Positions 1 to 9,764 of a stretch of DNA of 64,000 nt are shown piece after piece (position 1 is the first letter of the stretch; each line of letters opens with the position of its first letter). The stretch spans positions 1-64,000 of the forward strand of contig NZ_LMMM01000020.1 of NCBI RefSeq assembly GCF_001422245.1, written 5' to 3'. The position numbers and the translations under genes were made by a program. The notes below the pieces were generated by a model. The model was not told where the DNA came from and made no database searches. It was given only the letters and a program-made list of their open reading frames with translations. Source of the stretch: Rhizobium sp. Leaf262 (lineage in GTDB: Bacteria; Pseudomonadota; Alphaproteobacteria; Rhizobiales; Rhizobiaceae).

Positions 1-846
1 ATCCCTTCATTTGCAGTCGATTCCGAGCTTTCTGGCTGGTTTCCGTCCAAAAACACGTGCGCCTATCTAGATCATCCGCATGTTCGACTGCAGATAATTT
101 ATATATTAACGCGCCAATCCGATCTGCAAATATATATTTCTATATATGCAGCATCGTGAATTTAGTGATTTTATATCTTTATGCTTTATCTTTTGATTTC
201 ACCCCTTTCCCGCAATAAAAAACACCTATCCGTTCACGCAACTCATAGAGCTCGCGTCATCAAAATTCATTGCTCGTCTAACCATAAGCTAAACCAGCCA
301 TTTCAACGGGGCGCTGAAAGCTACCTCGTAACGGTATATGTGTGGCACCTCTCAGCGCCCCCAATTATCACACCGCATTTCCAGCCAGCATTCGGGCCCG
401 CACGCTAGGCTGAAATCTAATCTTCCTCGTCTTCCTATTTCTCTGCCACTATCCGCATTCCAAACTCAGCCATGCTCGAAATACATCGACGCGCAATAAG
501 AAGCCCGTTCTGCCCTTAGGGTCACCAACAGGTTGTTCCGCCTGCACAGCCGGCATTTCAATTACCGAGTTCCGATCCGATGACTGAGTACCATCAAAAC
601 AAAACCCGCCACCTTCTTCGCCTGGCGCTGCCAGCACGAGAACGCAACTTTAAACACTATAAAGGAAAAATCTCTCGCTGTAAATCAAAATGTGAATATT
701 TTCCTATTAAAAACATAGTAAAGATGCGCTGGTGCACGACTACACATATTGCAAAGAAAAAAAGCTGGGGCGTGGGCAGTATCGGTTTTCTAAAAAAGCT
801 TAAACCTCAGAAACCCTCCAACGATAACCAAAAAGAGCCAGCAAAA
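1..846. other. AT-rich stretch without a convincing gene
   Basis: This stretch is clearly richer in A and T than the DNA after about 3.5 kb. Its open frames (for example 181-408 and 580-969) have no plausible ribosome binding site, are rich in His, Ser and Lys, and resemble no family I know; the second runs antisense into the end of the DUF4062 gene. Two weak inverted repeats are visible: TGCAGTCGA at 12-20 against TCGACTGCA at 84-92, and an imperfect AT-rich palindrome at 124-151. I see no tRNA, integrase or attachment site. With the gene that follows, it looks like the edge of an acquired segment, which is an inference from composition only. Confidence 0.5.
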
Positions 847-3258
847 CTAAAGCGAAGCCATCTGTCGAGTTGCAATTTTTTTAACTTCAGACGAAGGATA
901 GGAGACGCCCAAGTCGAGCCAATGTATGGCATTGTAAAACCTACGTTCGCCGTCCAAGTACCCAGTTAAAATATTATCAAATCTGCTCTTTTTCAATGAC
1001 GCGAGGCATTTCAGAGCGAACATCACTCGATAATCGCCGTGAGGCTGCTGAAGTTCTTTGATGATTACTTCATCACTGAGTTGTTCAACGACTTTCTTTG
1101 GAAGCAATTTAGCGATCCAAACTTTCACAACATTGTCGACATCAAGCGCAAATATATCTGCGATTCTGTTTCGCCCAAGTGCTAAAATCGCTTCCGCTCG
1201 CTCTTGAGGAATTGAGATAGTGGAAAAACTTAACAAGCTCGACTTCCTGCTATTCTGACCCAACTCCTTAATCAATTCTACATCCGACCAATTACCACAT
1301 TGACTAAGATAAGAAAGAACGCTTGAGGTTGCTTCCACGTCATTAGCCCTCAGAACACGTCTAACTAGCCGTATGTCTGCGGCATCCGCGATATTACATA
1401 ACGCATTAAGTGCTATATTTAATATGCGCATTTGTACCATATGTTCAACCTCGCCAAGCTTAGACGCATCAATGCCAGCAGACTGCATACGATTTAAGAC
1501 ATAACTCTCAAAGCCGTCTTCCAGATTAGTTCTAATTTCATCGAGGCACTTTTTCGTGTACTTCGAGTACAAAAGAGCCTTCTCCTGATAGGTGTACGGC
1601 GAAGAACTTTCAGTAAGCGCTTTCAATTCAGTGTAACTGAGCTCATCAAGGCGCTTTTCTTTATATTTTCTGTAAAAAGTATCGTCAGTAGACTTCAGAA
1701 GACCAAAACCTGGCCTCTCAATTTTCAGGCTAGCGGATACAATTTTCTCATCAAACGTAATACTCGATACACGCAGCACCTCAATCGCAATGATGCGTAT
1801 GTCATAGTTAGTATCAGTTAGGAGCGTAGAAGCCGTATCAATGTCAAGCTCGTTCCTACTATGTAGAGTCTCGGCTGCGCGTAGGCGAAGCAAGTCCGGT
1901 TTGGTATCCAAGCACGCTTTGATCAACTCGGTGTTCAGTAATGACGCATCACTAAACAGCTCCTCAATGAGCGTTTTATCGACCTTGTCTACGCTTTTCT
2001 CAAGTATCCACTTAAGCGCCGCAGCTTTATCTGTCCGAGACAAAATACTTACGATAACAGTCTGGATCGTATCGAATCGTGAGGAGTTAGGAGTAAACTT
2101 CTCAAGAAACGGAATTAGCTCCTTTTTCCCTATCGCACTCAAGTAAGATACTGCAGCCTCAAAGACTTTATTTGTCGATTCTATCAACCAAGTATCGAGC
2201 GCAGTTCTCAGAGCTAAGTCGTTGTCAGCAAAAGGTAGTGAGTAGCCAACTAGCTTGAAAAGCTCAAGCGCGTTTTGCTTTTCAGTGTTTGTCCCGGCAA
2301 GACTTAACGTGGCGATCCTAGCTATCCCGTCCGCACGCGTGGGCTTAGTAAGCCAACACCAGAGAGGAACATTCTGATGCTGGAAGCCATTCACACCGCA
2401 GTCTATTAAGGCCAAAATCTCCCGACCAGAAAATGATGCATTTTTTAGCTTTCGGAAAATGATGTTTGCATCGTGATTTCCAAGATAAGCATCGTCATTT
2501 CCTTGGCCTCGGACCGAAGATGCGAGTAGACGGAACCTTGCCACTTCTTCAGGCTTCACTACATCCCAAGTATCGGGCTTGTTCAAAAATCCTCTTAAAA
2601 AATTTCGCGCTTGAGTACCGAGAAGATAGTCATCATCGTCTGAAGCTGGTGCTTCTCCATCCGCTTGCGGAATTTGTGGCTTTTGTTCAGAGACACTAAC
2701 CTCATCAGCTGCTGCCTTTAAAATAGCAGTTTCAGCCCAGCCTATTTCTTGTAGTTTCTCGACTACGGCCTCTTTGAAGTCACTCACAGAATTGAAGGGT
2801 TTGAAGAATATTTTTTTCTCTGCAATGCATTTTTCTTTAAAATCGATAACTTTTTTTAAATCAACAGATGGTTGAAAGCCTTCGGGCACCTGAACGTTCT
2901 TAAAATACAGGGCGATGTCTTTCATCTTCCCTGATTTCATATGATCTTCCGCCCTGAGATATTCTTCCTCAAACCCGGACGTCGGTCCAGCAGAATCCGT
3001 TGTAGGCCTACTTCCCCACTTGTTCCACAAAAGTCCAAGGAAGTATTCGCACTTGTCAAGATCATCATTAATTTTGGATTGCGGGCGCGTGTATCCTGGA
3101 ATGGTAAATTCCCAACCTACCAATTTGAACAGGATACCCCATTTATCAGAGTGAGCTCTATTCACTGTTTCTACAGCATCTCGCGCTGCTTCGCGCTCTT
3201 CATCGAGCCCGCCAGGTGAACCTATGAAGACACGAACTAATCGGAGATTTTCTGACAA
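847..3258 (-). CDS. DUF4062 domain protein with C-terminal alpha-solenoid repeats
   Basis: About 803 residues from a TTG start at 3258. The longest frame opens at a GTG at 3387, but AGGAGA (3265-3270) lies six bases before the TTG, and the domain begins right after it. Residues 1-140 form a DUF4062 domain: a beta strand RVFIGSPGG, then DEERE, a later DKCEYFLGLLWNKWG segment and a conserved GFEEEYLRAE helix. DUF4062 is TIR/nucleoside-deoxyribosyltransferase-like and is often fused to sensor modules in conflict systems. A charged linker follows, then about 500 residues of leucine-rich paired helices resembling HEAT repeats (for example around LRLRAAETLHSRNEL and YDIRIIAIEVLR). I see no Walker A motif, membrane segment or nuclease motif. 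It stands alone in AT-rich DNA. A defence role is inference. Confidence 0.75.
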   Translation of the reverse strand: MSENLRLVRVFIGSPGGLDEEREAARDAVETVNRAHSDKWGILFKLVGWEFTIPGYTRPQSKINDDLDKCEYFLGLLWNKWGSRPTTDSAGPTSGFEEEYLRAEDHMKSGKMKDIALYFKNVQVPEGFQPSVDLKKVIDFKEKCIAEKKIFFKPFNSVSDFKEAVVEKLQEIGWAETAILKAAADEVSVSEQKPQIPQADGEAPASDDDDYLLGTQARNFLRGFLNKPDTWDVVKPEEVARFRLLASSVRGQGNDDAYLGNHDANIIFRKLKNASFSGREILALIDCGVNGFQHQNVPLWCWLTKPTRADGIARIATLSLAGTNTEKQNALELFKLVGYSLPFADNDLALRTALDTWLIESTNKVFEAAVSYLSAIGKKELIPFLEKFTPNSSRFDTIQTVIVSILSRTDKAAALKWILEKSVDKVDKTLIEELFSDASLLNTELIKACLDTKPDLLRLRAAETLHSRNELDIDTASTLLTDTNYDIRIIAIEVLRVSSITFDEKIVSASLKIERPGFGLLKSTDDTFYRKYKEKRLDELSYTELKALTESSSPYTYQEKALLYSKYTKKCLDEIRTNLEDGFESYVLNRMQSAGIDASKLGEVEHMVQMRILNIALNALCNIADAADIRLVRRVLRANDVEATSSVLSYLSQCGNWSDVELIKELGQNSRKSSLLSFSTISIPQERAEAILALGRNRIADIFALDVDNVVKVWIAKLLPKKVVEQLSDEVIIKELQQPHGDYRVMFALKCLASLKKSRFDNILTGYLDGERRFYNAIHWLDLGVSYPSSEVKKIATRQMASL

Positions 3259-3576
3259 TGGCGCTCTCCTAGACTCATCAAAACTCTGTAATTTTATAAA
3301 AACACCGTGTAGTATAATAGTCCTAGAAGAAATAATCCCCAAAAAATACAACCATAAAGTACCTCGTTTGATTGCTGCTAAGTCCACTTCAGAAAAATCT
3401 ACAGCTGATATTATCAGCTATCACCACTCTCGGATGTCAGATTTTTACATAGCAATGAATCAATATCGATGTTGGATTTGAAATTTACTGTTGCAGTACT
3501 ACTGGCATCCCAACTCGAAGCAATCCATTTCTGATAAGCTACCTCTCCGACGAAGTTGCCGCATTTGCAAAAGCAA

Positions 3577-4435
3577 TCAACCGATCCGCTCTTTCGCAGT
3601 CCTCATGCTCCGCCGTTCCCAACCGACAAGCACTAAACTTGCCGCGACGATGAGAACTGCGCCGATGAAGACGTTGATTGCCGGTATTTCCGTCCAGATG
3701 GCGTAACCATAGATGAAGGCCCAGTTGAGGCCGGTATATTCCACTGGTGCGAGCGATGATGCGGGCGCGTGTCTGAAGCCTTCGTAGAGAAGATATTGCC
3801 CTGACGTTGAGACCAGCCCGACCGCGATCATAAGAAGCCAGCCCTGCGCATCCGGGTTTTTCCAGAGCCAGGGCAAGGACAGTGCGCAGGCAATGCCAAA
3901 AAGTGCGCTGGTGGCATACATCTGCGTCAATGTCGTTTCGCTTTTGCTGATGAGGCGAATGAGGATGGTGCTCCGTGCCCAGCAGAAGCCTGCGATGATG
4001 CAGAGTGTTGCTGGTAGCCAGGCTGGGGAGTTGGCCGGATTGGCAGCCACGACGACACCGACGAAGCCCACCGCGCAGGCTATCCACCGGCCTGCGCCGA
4101 CTTTCTCCTTCAGCACGAAGATTGAGAGGACCATGACCATGATGGGCGCGGAGAAATAAAGCGTGGTGAGTTCCGCCAGCCCCAGATATCGCGCTGAGCT
4201 GTAGAACAGCATCCATACGGTAAGCATGAGTGTTGCGCGAAGAACGATGGTGCCGCGATATTTGCTCTTTAGGATGGAGGGTGGCGGTAGCGATGTGCCA
4301 GTATGCCGGTGATCAGAACGATGACTGCGCTGCGCACAAAGAATATCTGCGGGACCTCGCAGCTTTCGACAAGCCATGGCACGGCATAAGCCGCTCCAGC
4401 AGGACCGCGCCAGCAGCGGACATGGTGTCGCGCAT
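3577..4435 (-). pseudogene. EamA/DMT-family exporter, frame-disrupted
   Basis: The longest frame (3577-4377) carries most of a drug/metabolite transporter of the EamA type. It contains YSSARYLGLAELTTLYFSAPI, VLKEKVGAGRWIA and a second EamA repeat ending in VIVAASLVLVGW-like hydrophobic segments. Its upstream 50 residues are not protein-like. The missing N-terminus is found in the other two frames: MRDTMSAAGAVLLERLMP starting at the ATG at 4435, then WLVESCEVPQIFFVRSAVIV up to about 4285. Reading the homologous protein through therefore needs two frame changes, near 4385 and near 4283. The gene is either a pseudogene or contains sequencing errors. An intact member would be a ten-helix inner-membrane exporter. 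No good ribosome binding site precedes 4435. Confidence 0.7.
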
Positions 4436-4658
4436 GAGTGCTATTGCAGACCGTTTTCGCAGACGTTATGATGCGGCTGTCGAAAAAGGCAGATTTGGTG
4501 TGGTCTAGCCCAAATCCTTCCGAAAACGGAAGCTCTGTCCTTGCGTAAAGCATGAGTCCCACGACGAGCAACAAACGCTGTTTGGCGTTTCATTGTTCGT
4601 CCGTGTGGTTGTCAAAACGACGAACCGCTCCGGTCGAACGACCATCAAGGAGCAGTTT

Positions 4659-6197
4659 ATGGATGATCCTCATTCAACTTATGACGTGGTGATTGCCGGT
4701 GCCGGACCTGTGGGTCTGTTTCTGGCATGCGAGCTTCGGCTAAGAGCCTTGTCAGTTCTTGTCCTGGAACAGGCGGAAGACCCGCACACTTCATTAAAAC
4801 AACTTCCCTTCGGCATGCGTGGTCTTTCCTCTCCAACCATCGAGGCTTTCTATCGCAGGGGCATGCTGGACGAGATGAGCGGGCCGAGGCTGACGGAACT
4901 GCAATCAAGTAGCGGCGGCGCTTCGGCCACTGCATACTGGATGCATCAGCCACGTCGCCCCGGCGGCCATTTCGCGGGTATCCAGTTCTTCCACGACAAG
5001 ATCGATACAAAGAGCTGGGCGTATCGTTTGCCAAGTCCGGTTGCGACCAACATGGTCAGTACAATGGAGCATGTTGAAGCCGTGCTAACCGCTCGGGCAG
5101 TCGCGATGGGCGTCGACATAAGGCGCGGCGTGCGTATCCGGGATTTCGAACAGTCGAGCGAAGGTGTGACCGTCCATGCGGGGGGCTCAATGGTCAGGGC
5201 ACACTGGCTTGTCGGTTGCGATGGTGGTCGCAGCACGGTGCGGAAGGTTGGAGGCTTCGACTTCGTCGGAACCGATCCCGAGTTCACGGGCTATTCCGTC
5301 CAGATCGAGATGGCGGATCCGGATCAGTTGCCGACAGGTCGCCATTACACCACAACGGGCATGTTCACCTATCAAAAGCCCGGCATTGTGGCGATGGTCG
5401 ATTTCGATGGGGGTGCTTTTCATCGTACTGCGCCAACTCTTGACCATGTGCAGCAGGTCTTACGTCGCATTTCTGAAACGCATGTAAGGGTGACGGCTCT
5501 TCACCTTGCGACGACCTGGACCGACCGCGCATTTCAGGCAACGACCTACCGCAATGGCAGGGTGCTGCTCGCTGGTGACGCGGCGCATATCCACTCGCCT
5601 TTGGGTGGTCAGGGCCTTAATCTTGGTCTTGGAGACGCAATGAACTTGGGCTGGAAACTGGCCGCTACCGTTCACGGAGAGGCCCCGGTCGGTTTGCTGG
5701 ACACCTATACGACTGAGAGACATCCGGTCGGCGCGCAGATTCTGGACTGGTCGCGGGCTCAGGTGGCGATCATGCGGCCCAGCCGAAGCTCGCGCGCACT
5801 CGCAGGTATCATCCGTGACCTCATCGACACGCAGGATGGCGCAACCTATTTTGCAGAGCGCGTATGGGGCGTCTCCTGGGGTTATGATCTCGGCGGAAGC
5901 CATCCGCTGATCGGCCGCAGTGCGCCTGACTTCGAGTTTTCTGATGGGTCGAAACTTGGCGAACATCTGCAATCGGGCAAAGGTCTGTTGTTGAATTTCA
6001 AAACGGCCTCACCCCTCCGCGACCTCACGCAATCTTTCGCCCGGCAGCTCATCTCCATCGAAAGCGAGGTACGGGAACCACTGGGCCTCGAGGCACTGCT
6101 TATTCGACCGGACGGCGTGGTCGCATGGGTCGGCGATGGTCGCACCAACTATCAGGGGTTCACTGAAGCCGCGGCACGATGGTTGGGTGAAGGGTGA
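4659..6197 (+). CDS. FAD-dependent aromatic monooxygenase (PheA/TfdB type)
   Basis: 512 residues from the ATG at 4659, which has AAGGAG (4647-4652) six bases upstream; the longer frame from 4593 adds a tail with no such site. The N-terminal dinucleotide fold is DVVIAGAGPVGLFLA with GxGxxG. The DG motif GCDGGRSTVRK lies near residue 185 and the second FAD motif GRVLLAGDAAHIHSPLGGQG near residue 305. This is the usual set for class A flavoprotein hydroxylases (PheA/TfdB, MhpA, RdmE group). The last 90 residues (from about LIGRSAPDFEF) match the thioredoxin-like C-terminal domain of that group. It should hydroxylate an aromatic or polyketide-like ring with NAD(P)H and O2. The substrate cannot be read from the sequence and no ring-cleavage genes adjoin it. 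Confidence 0.85.
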   Translation: MDDPHSTYDVVIAGAGPVGLFLACELRLRALSVLVLEQAEDPHTSLKQLPFGMRGLSSPTIEAFYRRGMLDEMSGPRLTELQSSSGGASATAYWMHQPRRPGGHFAGIQFFHDKIDTKSWAYRLPSPVATNMVSTMEHVEAVLTARAVAMGVDIRRGVRIRDFEQSSEGVTVHAGGSMVRAHWLVGCDGGRSTVRKVGGFDFVGTDPEFTGYSVQIEMADPDQLPTGRHYTTTGMFTYQKPGIVAMVDFDGGAFHRTAPTLDHVQQVLRRISETHVRVTALHLATTWTDRAFQATTYRNGRVLLAGDAAHIHSPLGGQGLNLGLGDAMNLGWKLAATVHGEAPVGLLDTYTTERHPVGAQILDWSRAQVAIMRPSRSSRALAGIIRDLIDTQDGATYFAERVWGVSWGYDLGGSHPLIGRSAPDFEFSDGSKLGEHLQSGKGLLLNFKTASPLRDLTQSFARQLISIESEVREPLGLEALLIRPDGVVAWVGDGRTNYQGFTEAAARWLGEG

Positions 6198-6240
6198 CAG
6201 GCGGACGCTCAGGCGTTGAAAGCAGCGCTGCTGTTCGGAA

Positions 6241-6267
6241 AGGACAACAACGGCCATCGGTTGTCCT
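6241..6267. terminator. Stem-loop after the monooxygenase gene
   Basis: AGGACAAC (6241-6248) and GTTGTCCT (6260-6267) form a perfect eight-base-pair stem with an 11-base loop, 44 bases after the monooxygenase stop. No run of T follows, so it may be a weak or factor-assisted terminator, or an operator for the gene that starts at 6346. Confidence 0.35.
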
Positions 6268-6345
6268 CACAAGATGAATATGATTTATATTCAACCTAGA
6301 CCTGTGCGACGCTATTTTCGTCAGATGTTCTTTTGAGGTATTTGC

Positions 6346-7908
6346 ATGACCTATCGACTGCAGCGGTGGATGACGCAAGACTTTGTTTTCACTGCTCCGC
6401 AAGCCTTCTCCCACGTTGTTGCCATAGAACCCCAACGCTTTGTCCTGCGTCCAGACACTGGCGAAGAAGCACATCCATCGCTTTTCGTTCTGGTCCGCGA
6501 TCAGGGCCAGCCATCACCACTCGACGAACGCTTTCCGTCCATTGCTGCTGATCTTTTTGGAACAGACAGTTCGACCGACTGGAATCTGGCAACGGTTCAG
6601 CTCTTTGGACGCGAAGGGCGATCAGCAACAGGACGTCCATCATCTGCGGCGGCTGGCGAAGAGGTGGCAGGTCTCGTGCTTGTGAACGGCCGAGGCAACC
6701 GCCTCTGGGTGTTTGGCTGGCGTTCGTCAGTTCGTGACAGGGATAAAACCGAAAAGGGATTCGACGCGCTGATGCAAGGACTGCAATTGCGCGTCGATGA
6801 GGTTGGCGAAAAGATGTTGCTGTCGCAATTCCAGCAGCAGGAAAAGATGCGGCATTCGGCCACAGCGGCAAACGAGGCCTCCGGAACGGCTATCAAGCAT
6901 GGGGCGGCGAGCGGCGAGTGGGACGAGCGGTTCGCTTCAGCCTTGGGCGAAAACGAGACGTCGCGTGTTTCGCAGTTCTTCGCAGAAACAATAGCGCTGG
7001 AGGAGCAGCCATACGGCGAGACGGCGTCTCTTGGCGCGAGCCGTATCGGTGGTGGTCCTGATCTCGTGCCAGGGACATGGCCGAGCAACGCACGCGGAAT
7101 GCGCCATCCGTTCCTGATGCAGATCAATCTTGCAGAGGTGAAAGCGGCTTGCAGGACGATCGGGCCTCTGCCGGATGAAGGTCTATTGTCGTTTTTCGTT
7201 CACGACGACGCTTTGCTGGTCAACGTCGTCTATACGCCATCCGGTTCGTCTCTTGTTCGTCATGACATGACGGAGGCCATCATTGAAGCATCGTCCGCTG
7301 CGGTGCGGATCGTTGCGGAGCTCGATCCAGATACCCCCGTCGGAATGTTGCCGCACACGGAAGGCGATCTGGTGACGGCAGAACTCATGGCTGACGGAAC
7401 TCTGAAGTTCGCCCATACATCCGATCCCGTCTGGGCTGTCGGTGAACCTGGCTGCGGCTTCGAGGCTCTCTCGGACGAACGCTGGGCAACCGCGGCATCT
7501 GCACGTTTGCTGCCGCGCCTAACGCGAACATTCGACCGTCTGGCGGCGCAGATACATCTGGAAGACACCGGTCTGGGTTCAATTGACGATCTAATCGAGA
7601 CCTGTGAGGATTTCGAGCTTGCGGAAGCGGGTCGGCAGGCTGGTGCAGGTCAACCTCAAGTCCACCAGATGCTGGGCTACGCGACGATCCGCGGTGGCCA
7701 TGACTGCCGGGTGGAGGTTGCAGAGCATGCTTTGTCCAGAGGTTGGAGCGATCTGGGTGATCCGACGGCTTGGGGTATCCTCGCGCGTTTACCGGCAGGC
7801 TCGGCCACCGGACGGACATTTTGGGACGCCGACGATCTCGTCATCATGGCCCCTGTCGCGGATCTGGCAAGCAATCGATTCGACCGCTGTGTGCTCCTAT
7901 CCGGTTAG
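6346..7908 (+). CDS. DUF1963 domain protein, paralogue A
   Basis: 520 residues with a GAGGT ribosome binding site before the ATG. The C-terminal half is a DUF1963 (YwqG-like) domain recognised by SRIGGGPDL, then a W-P pair, MQINLAEV and GLLSFFVHDD, and later VHQMLGYAT and SRGWSDLGD. The first 150 residues form a separate domain, possibly of the DcrB/PsbP-like type seen in bacterial conflict proteins; that is uncertain. A charged, coiled linker joins the halves. No signal peptide or membrane segment is visible, so it should be cytosolic. The next gene is a diverged paralogue with the same layout. DUF1963 proteins are often found among immunity genes of polymorphic toxin and type VI secretion loci, but no toxin gene lies nearby, so function is unknown. 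Confidence 0.8.
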   Translation: MTYRLQRWMTQDFVFTAPQAFSHVVAIEPQRFVLRPDTGEEAHPSLFVLVRDQGQPSPLDERFPSIAADLFGTDSSTDWNLATVQLFGREGRSATGRPSSAAAGEEVAGLVLVNGRGNRLWVFGWRSSVRDRDKTEKGFDALMQGLQLRVDEVGEKMLLSQFQQQEKMRHSATAANEASGTAIKHGAASGEWDERFASALGENETSRVSQFFAETIALEEQPYGETASLGASRIGGGPDLVPGTWPSNARGMRHPFLMQINLAEVKAACRTIGPLPDEGLLSFFVHDDALLVNVVYTPSGSSLVRHDMTEAIIEASSAAVRIVAELDPDTPVGMLPHTEGDLVTAELMADGTLKFAHTSDPVWAVGEPGCGFEALSDERWATAASARLLPRLTRTFDRLAAQIHLEDTGLGSIDDLIETCEDFELAEAGRQAGAGQPQVHQMLGYATIRGGHDCRVEVAEHALSRGWSDLGDPTAWGILARLPAGSATGRTFWDADDLVIMAPVADLASNRFDRCVLLSG

Positions 7909-8046
7909 GCTCTTTCGCCTTTGTATCGCCGGACTGGTGACGTCATGTCCGTTCCTGGGCAGAACCTGCCTCGACCGGATCACGGCATGTGTGGTTTCTG
8001 ATAAGGTCGAGTATCGAAGTGGCCACGTCCGTTCTGGGAGTCTCAT

Positions 8047-9612
8047 ATGAAGTTGGTCGAAACACCGGAGTTCTCGATTGAAGCAAATCCGATGTTTGAA
8101 AATGTCCGCGTCTTTGCAGGATCAATCGGATTGCGTCATCATCCGGAGACGGCGTTCTCGCCACAGATGAGCGTGTGGTCGTCCAAGCGTGAGAGAAAAT
8201 CGCCCGAAAAATGGCTCGGCGAACGCCTTAAAGACGACGGCGGCAAGATCGTCGAGCGAAAGACCGTCACCTTCGCTGGCATGACGGGCGAGATGAGCAA
8301 GATAAAGGATCGGCTTGAGGATTGGGAGACGAAGGAAAAGCGCGACTGGTACCGTCTGCGTGCACTTCTGGTGTCAGCCGATGGCTCCACATGGTACCAC
8401 GCGACCGCTATGGTCAGTGCACCCGAGCTCGTCGAGATCGAGACGGATTTTGAGCGTCTGCTGGGATCCATCCGCCTCAAGCTCGAAGGCGATGCGGTGA
8501 ACGAAGCAAGAGCTGTAGCCGAAGCCGAGCGGGCAGCCGTCCTTGAAAGACTGAAAGACAACATGGAGCAGGTGTCAGCCATCCGTATCCAGCAAAGCCA
8601 TGAAGAACGGCGCGCCGCAAACGCGGCGGCAGCGAAGGCACCATTGGCCAGTATCGAGGAGCGCTTCGACGAGGCGTTGGCTGACGCTGGATTGCAGGAT
8701 AAGCGAGAAGCCCTGCGCCAAATCGTCATGCCGACGGTTGCCATGGTTGAACGTAATGCCGCCAACGGCGACATCACTGGACTGAGCCGCATCGGCGGCG
8801 GTCCTGACCTGCCTGCCAACGTAGATTGGCCGCGCGACGACAACGGCTTGCACCTCAATTATCTTGCCCAGATCAATCTCGCTGACGTTCCGGATCGACC
8901 GGAAGAGCTACCGGCATCCGGGCTGATCTCCTTCTTCACGGGAACGGACTACACGGATTGGCGCGTCCTTTACACACCGGCGGACGCAACTCTCACCCCC
9001 CATACAGTTTCGGAAGACGCGGTGGACACGGCAATCTCGGCATCGCAGATGATCGTCTGGGATAGCGACCTCAAGCGGTTTGTACCGAACGGACAGGCTG
9101 TCGACGGACTATCGGTCAGCACGGACGAGGCCGGCCGCATGACATTCACCCGAGACGGCGTACCTGTCAGGGCTTTCGCCTCCGAATACGAGTTCAGCCG
9201 CTCGGCCCAGACCCTGCGTTTCGAACGCTCCTTGAGTGCTCCCTTCGGCCAGCCCGGCGAGAACAACAACCCGAAGGTCTATGCTGATCTCGGCATAGAA
9301 GACCCATCTGATTTTTCCATCGCGATTGGCGACCGCTTTAAAATCGGAGATGGACCGCAGCACCAGATGTTCGGAATAACCGGCGTTCGCGAGCTCTCTG
9401 CGCTCCAGAAAATGGCTGCGAAACATGCAACACAAAACGGCTGGTCTGACATATCCGCGCCAGATGGCTGGTTTATTCTGGTCAAGCTCGCATCCGGAGG
9501 CGAAGCAGATTTCAGCTTCGGTGACCACGGCGACTACATTTTCATGGTCCATCGAAAGGACGCCGCGCGAGCCGATTTCTCGCGGGTCTACGCCTTTGTC
9601 GAGTCCGGTTGA
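8047..9612 (+). CDS. DUF1963 domain protein, paralogue B
   Basis: 521 residues; GGGAG sits seven bases before the ATG. The layout repeats the preceding gene: an N-terminal alpha/beta domain (residues 1-150, with YHATAMVSAPELVEIETDFERLL resembling DcrB-like proteins), an Ala/Glu/Arg-rich helical linker (about 155-200), then DUF1963 with SRIGGGPDLPANVDWP, YLAQINLADV, GLISFFTG and HQMFGI. The two paralogues share motif order but differ heavily elsewhere, so the duplication is old or the genes were acquired separately. The 138-base gap between them shows no terminator, so cotranscription is possible. A chaperone or immunity role is an inference from the domain pairing. Confidence 0.8.
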   Translation: MKLVETPEFSIEANPMFENVRVFAGSIGLRHHPETAFSPQMSVWSSKRERKSPEKWLGERLKDDGGKIVERKTVTFAGMTGEMSKIKDRLEDWETKEKRDWYRLRALLVSADGSTWYHATAMVSAPELVEIETDFERLLGSIRLKLEGDAVNEARAVAEAERAAVLERLKDNMEQVSAIRIQQSHEERRAANAAAAKAPLASIEERFDEALADAGLQDKREALRQIVMPTVAMVERNAANGDITGLSRIGGGPDLPANVDWPRDDNGLHLNYLAQINLADVPDRPEELPASGLISFFTGTDYTDWRVLYTPADATLTPHTVSEDAVDTAISASQMIVWDSDLKRFVPNGQAVDGLSVSTDEAGRMTFTRDGVPVRAFASEYEFSRSAQTLRFERSLSAPFGQPGENNNPKVYADLGIEDPSDFSIAIGDRFKIGDGPQHQMFGITGVRELSALQKMAAKHATQNGWSDISAPDGWFILVKLASGGEADFSFGDHGDYIFMVHRKDAARADFSRVYAFVESG

Positions 9613-9764
9613 GGAAAAGGGATCAGAACCTCGATCTTTAGCTTAAGTGCAATCGCATGTGAAAGTCAGGAGCGCCTGCCTGTTGACACCAGAAGGCGAA
9701 CCGCATCAACAGCAGCGGGTTCCTGCCAAGTCATAAGGCTGAAAATCACTCAAGAATATGCCTT

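Noticed and set aside
124-151. AT-rich imperfect palindrome as an attachment site or terminator
   Set aside because: It lacks a T run, and no integrase, tRNA or second copy of the sequence is visible, so an attachment site cannot be supported.
580-969. 129-codon frame at the left end
   Set aside because: It overlaps the end of the DUF4062 gene antisense, has no ribosome binding site and matches nothing known to me.
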